Of a stretch of DNA of 45,809 bases, positions 45,604 to 45,809 are shown one piece after another. The stretch lies in assembly GCA_022712915.1 (NCBI GenBank), contig JAFLJQ010000219.1, positions 1 to 45,809 of the forward strand. The letters are read 5' to 3'. Source of the stretch: Gammaproteobacteria bacterium. GTDB taxonomy: Bacteria > Pseudomonadota > Gammaproteobacteria > UBA6429 > Thiohalophilaceae. Within the stretch, counting starts at the first letter, position 1. The number at the start of each line of letters is the position of its first letter. Both the position numbers and the translations under genes were made by a program. Under the pieces are notes generated by a model. That model was not told the origin of the DNA, made no database searches, and saw only the letters and a list, made by a program, of their open reading frames with translations.

Positions 45604-45809
45604 CCTGCTGTGCCCGACTGGTCAAATACCAGAGGAAGAATCCAATAAGAATAATGGGCAATAGGGTAATGAGGAGAGTGGGGAGCCATTCGTTGATTCC
45701 AGCGCTCTTGAATTCGAGTTTTGCCTCACGCAGCTGGCTCGCGGTGACGCCAAGGTTGGTTAATGCCTGCGTGATGTCCTGGCCAGGTTCTTTTCTCGCT
45801 TCAAGTGTT
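45581..45809 (-). pseudogene. FtsH-like N-terminal fragment truncated by IS remnant
   Basis: Enters from the right edge. Residues TQALTNLGVTASQLREAKLE, then INEWLPTLLITLLPIILIGF and FLWYLTSRAQQ, resemble the extracytoplasmic domain and second membrane helix of FtsH-type AAA proteases, which is normally followed by a Gly-rich linker and ATPase. Here the frame stops within ten residues at 45581, inside IS-derived sequence. The ATPase and protease parts are absent. Family assignment is by eye and tentative. Confidence 0.5.

Overview
The window looks like chromosomal DNA of a free-living gammaproteobacterium with sulfur chemistry. The order dapA–bamC–(MBL hydrolase)–purC with divergent gcvR–bcp, the linked parE–parC pair and a CysB-type regulator all point to Gammaproteobacteria. 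An orphan soxB (thiosulfate oxidation) and a cysH–sulfite reductase–tauE operon show sulfur oxidation and sulfate assimilation. No genus could be fixed from sequence alone.

Left accessory region (1–6.7 kb, visibly AT-richer). It opens with the 3' end of an IS3-family element, followed by five minus-strand gene cassettes, each separated by an integron attC site: a membrane protein, a DUF3806-like protein, an Apea/HEPN-like protein, a GNAT acetyltransferase and an FRG-domain protein. No integron integrase lies in the window. The leading end of the array has a putative promoter overlain by ACGAACG sites spaced exactly 36 bp. Next come an XRE regulator with no canonical start codon, divergent from a small Cys-rich protein across a perfect palindrome, and a wHTH–GHKL ATPase–DUF4325 protein behind three iterons.

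Middle (6.7–19.9 kb): a secreted penicillin/AHL-acylase family hydrolase; a Tat-exported PhoD-like phosphatase; a minus-strand assimilatory operon (APS reductase, CxxC thioredoxin-like protein, siroheme sulfite reductase, TauE/SafE permease) divergent from cysB; a CPA2 cation/proton antiporter; a lipoprotein amidohydrolase; and a small membrane protein.

20–31.6 kb: an OmpR/PhoB-type two-component system whose probable target, a secreted spondin-domain protein, lies immediately downstream behind four 11-bp TGTGA direct repeats. Then follow the periplasmic methionine sulfoxide reductase msrPQ, soxB, hemH, a DUF2914 protein with a CRP-like site, and a yceI/cytochrome b561 pair divergent from a LysR regulator.

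32–45 kb is mostly conserved core: PIN–PhoH ATPase, bcp, gcvR, a 129-bp MITE with target duplication, dapA–bamC–MBL–purC, a chemoreceptor, parE and parC. The right edge holds a truncated inverted copy of the same IS3-family 3' end. It sits between a small gene whose C-terminus it supplies and an FtsH-like fragment, and looks like a rearrangement scar.
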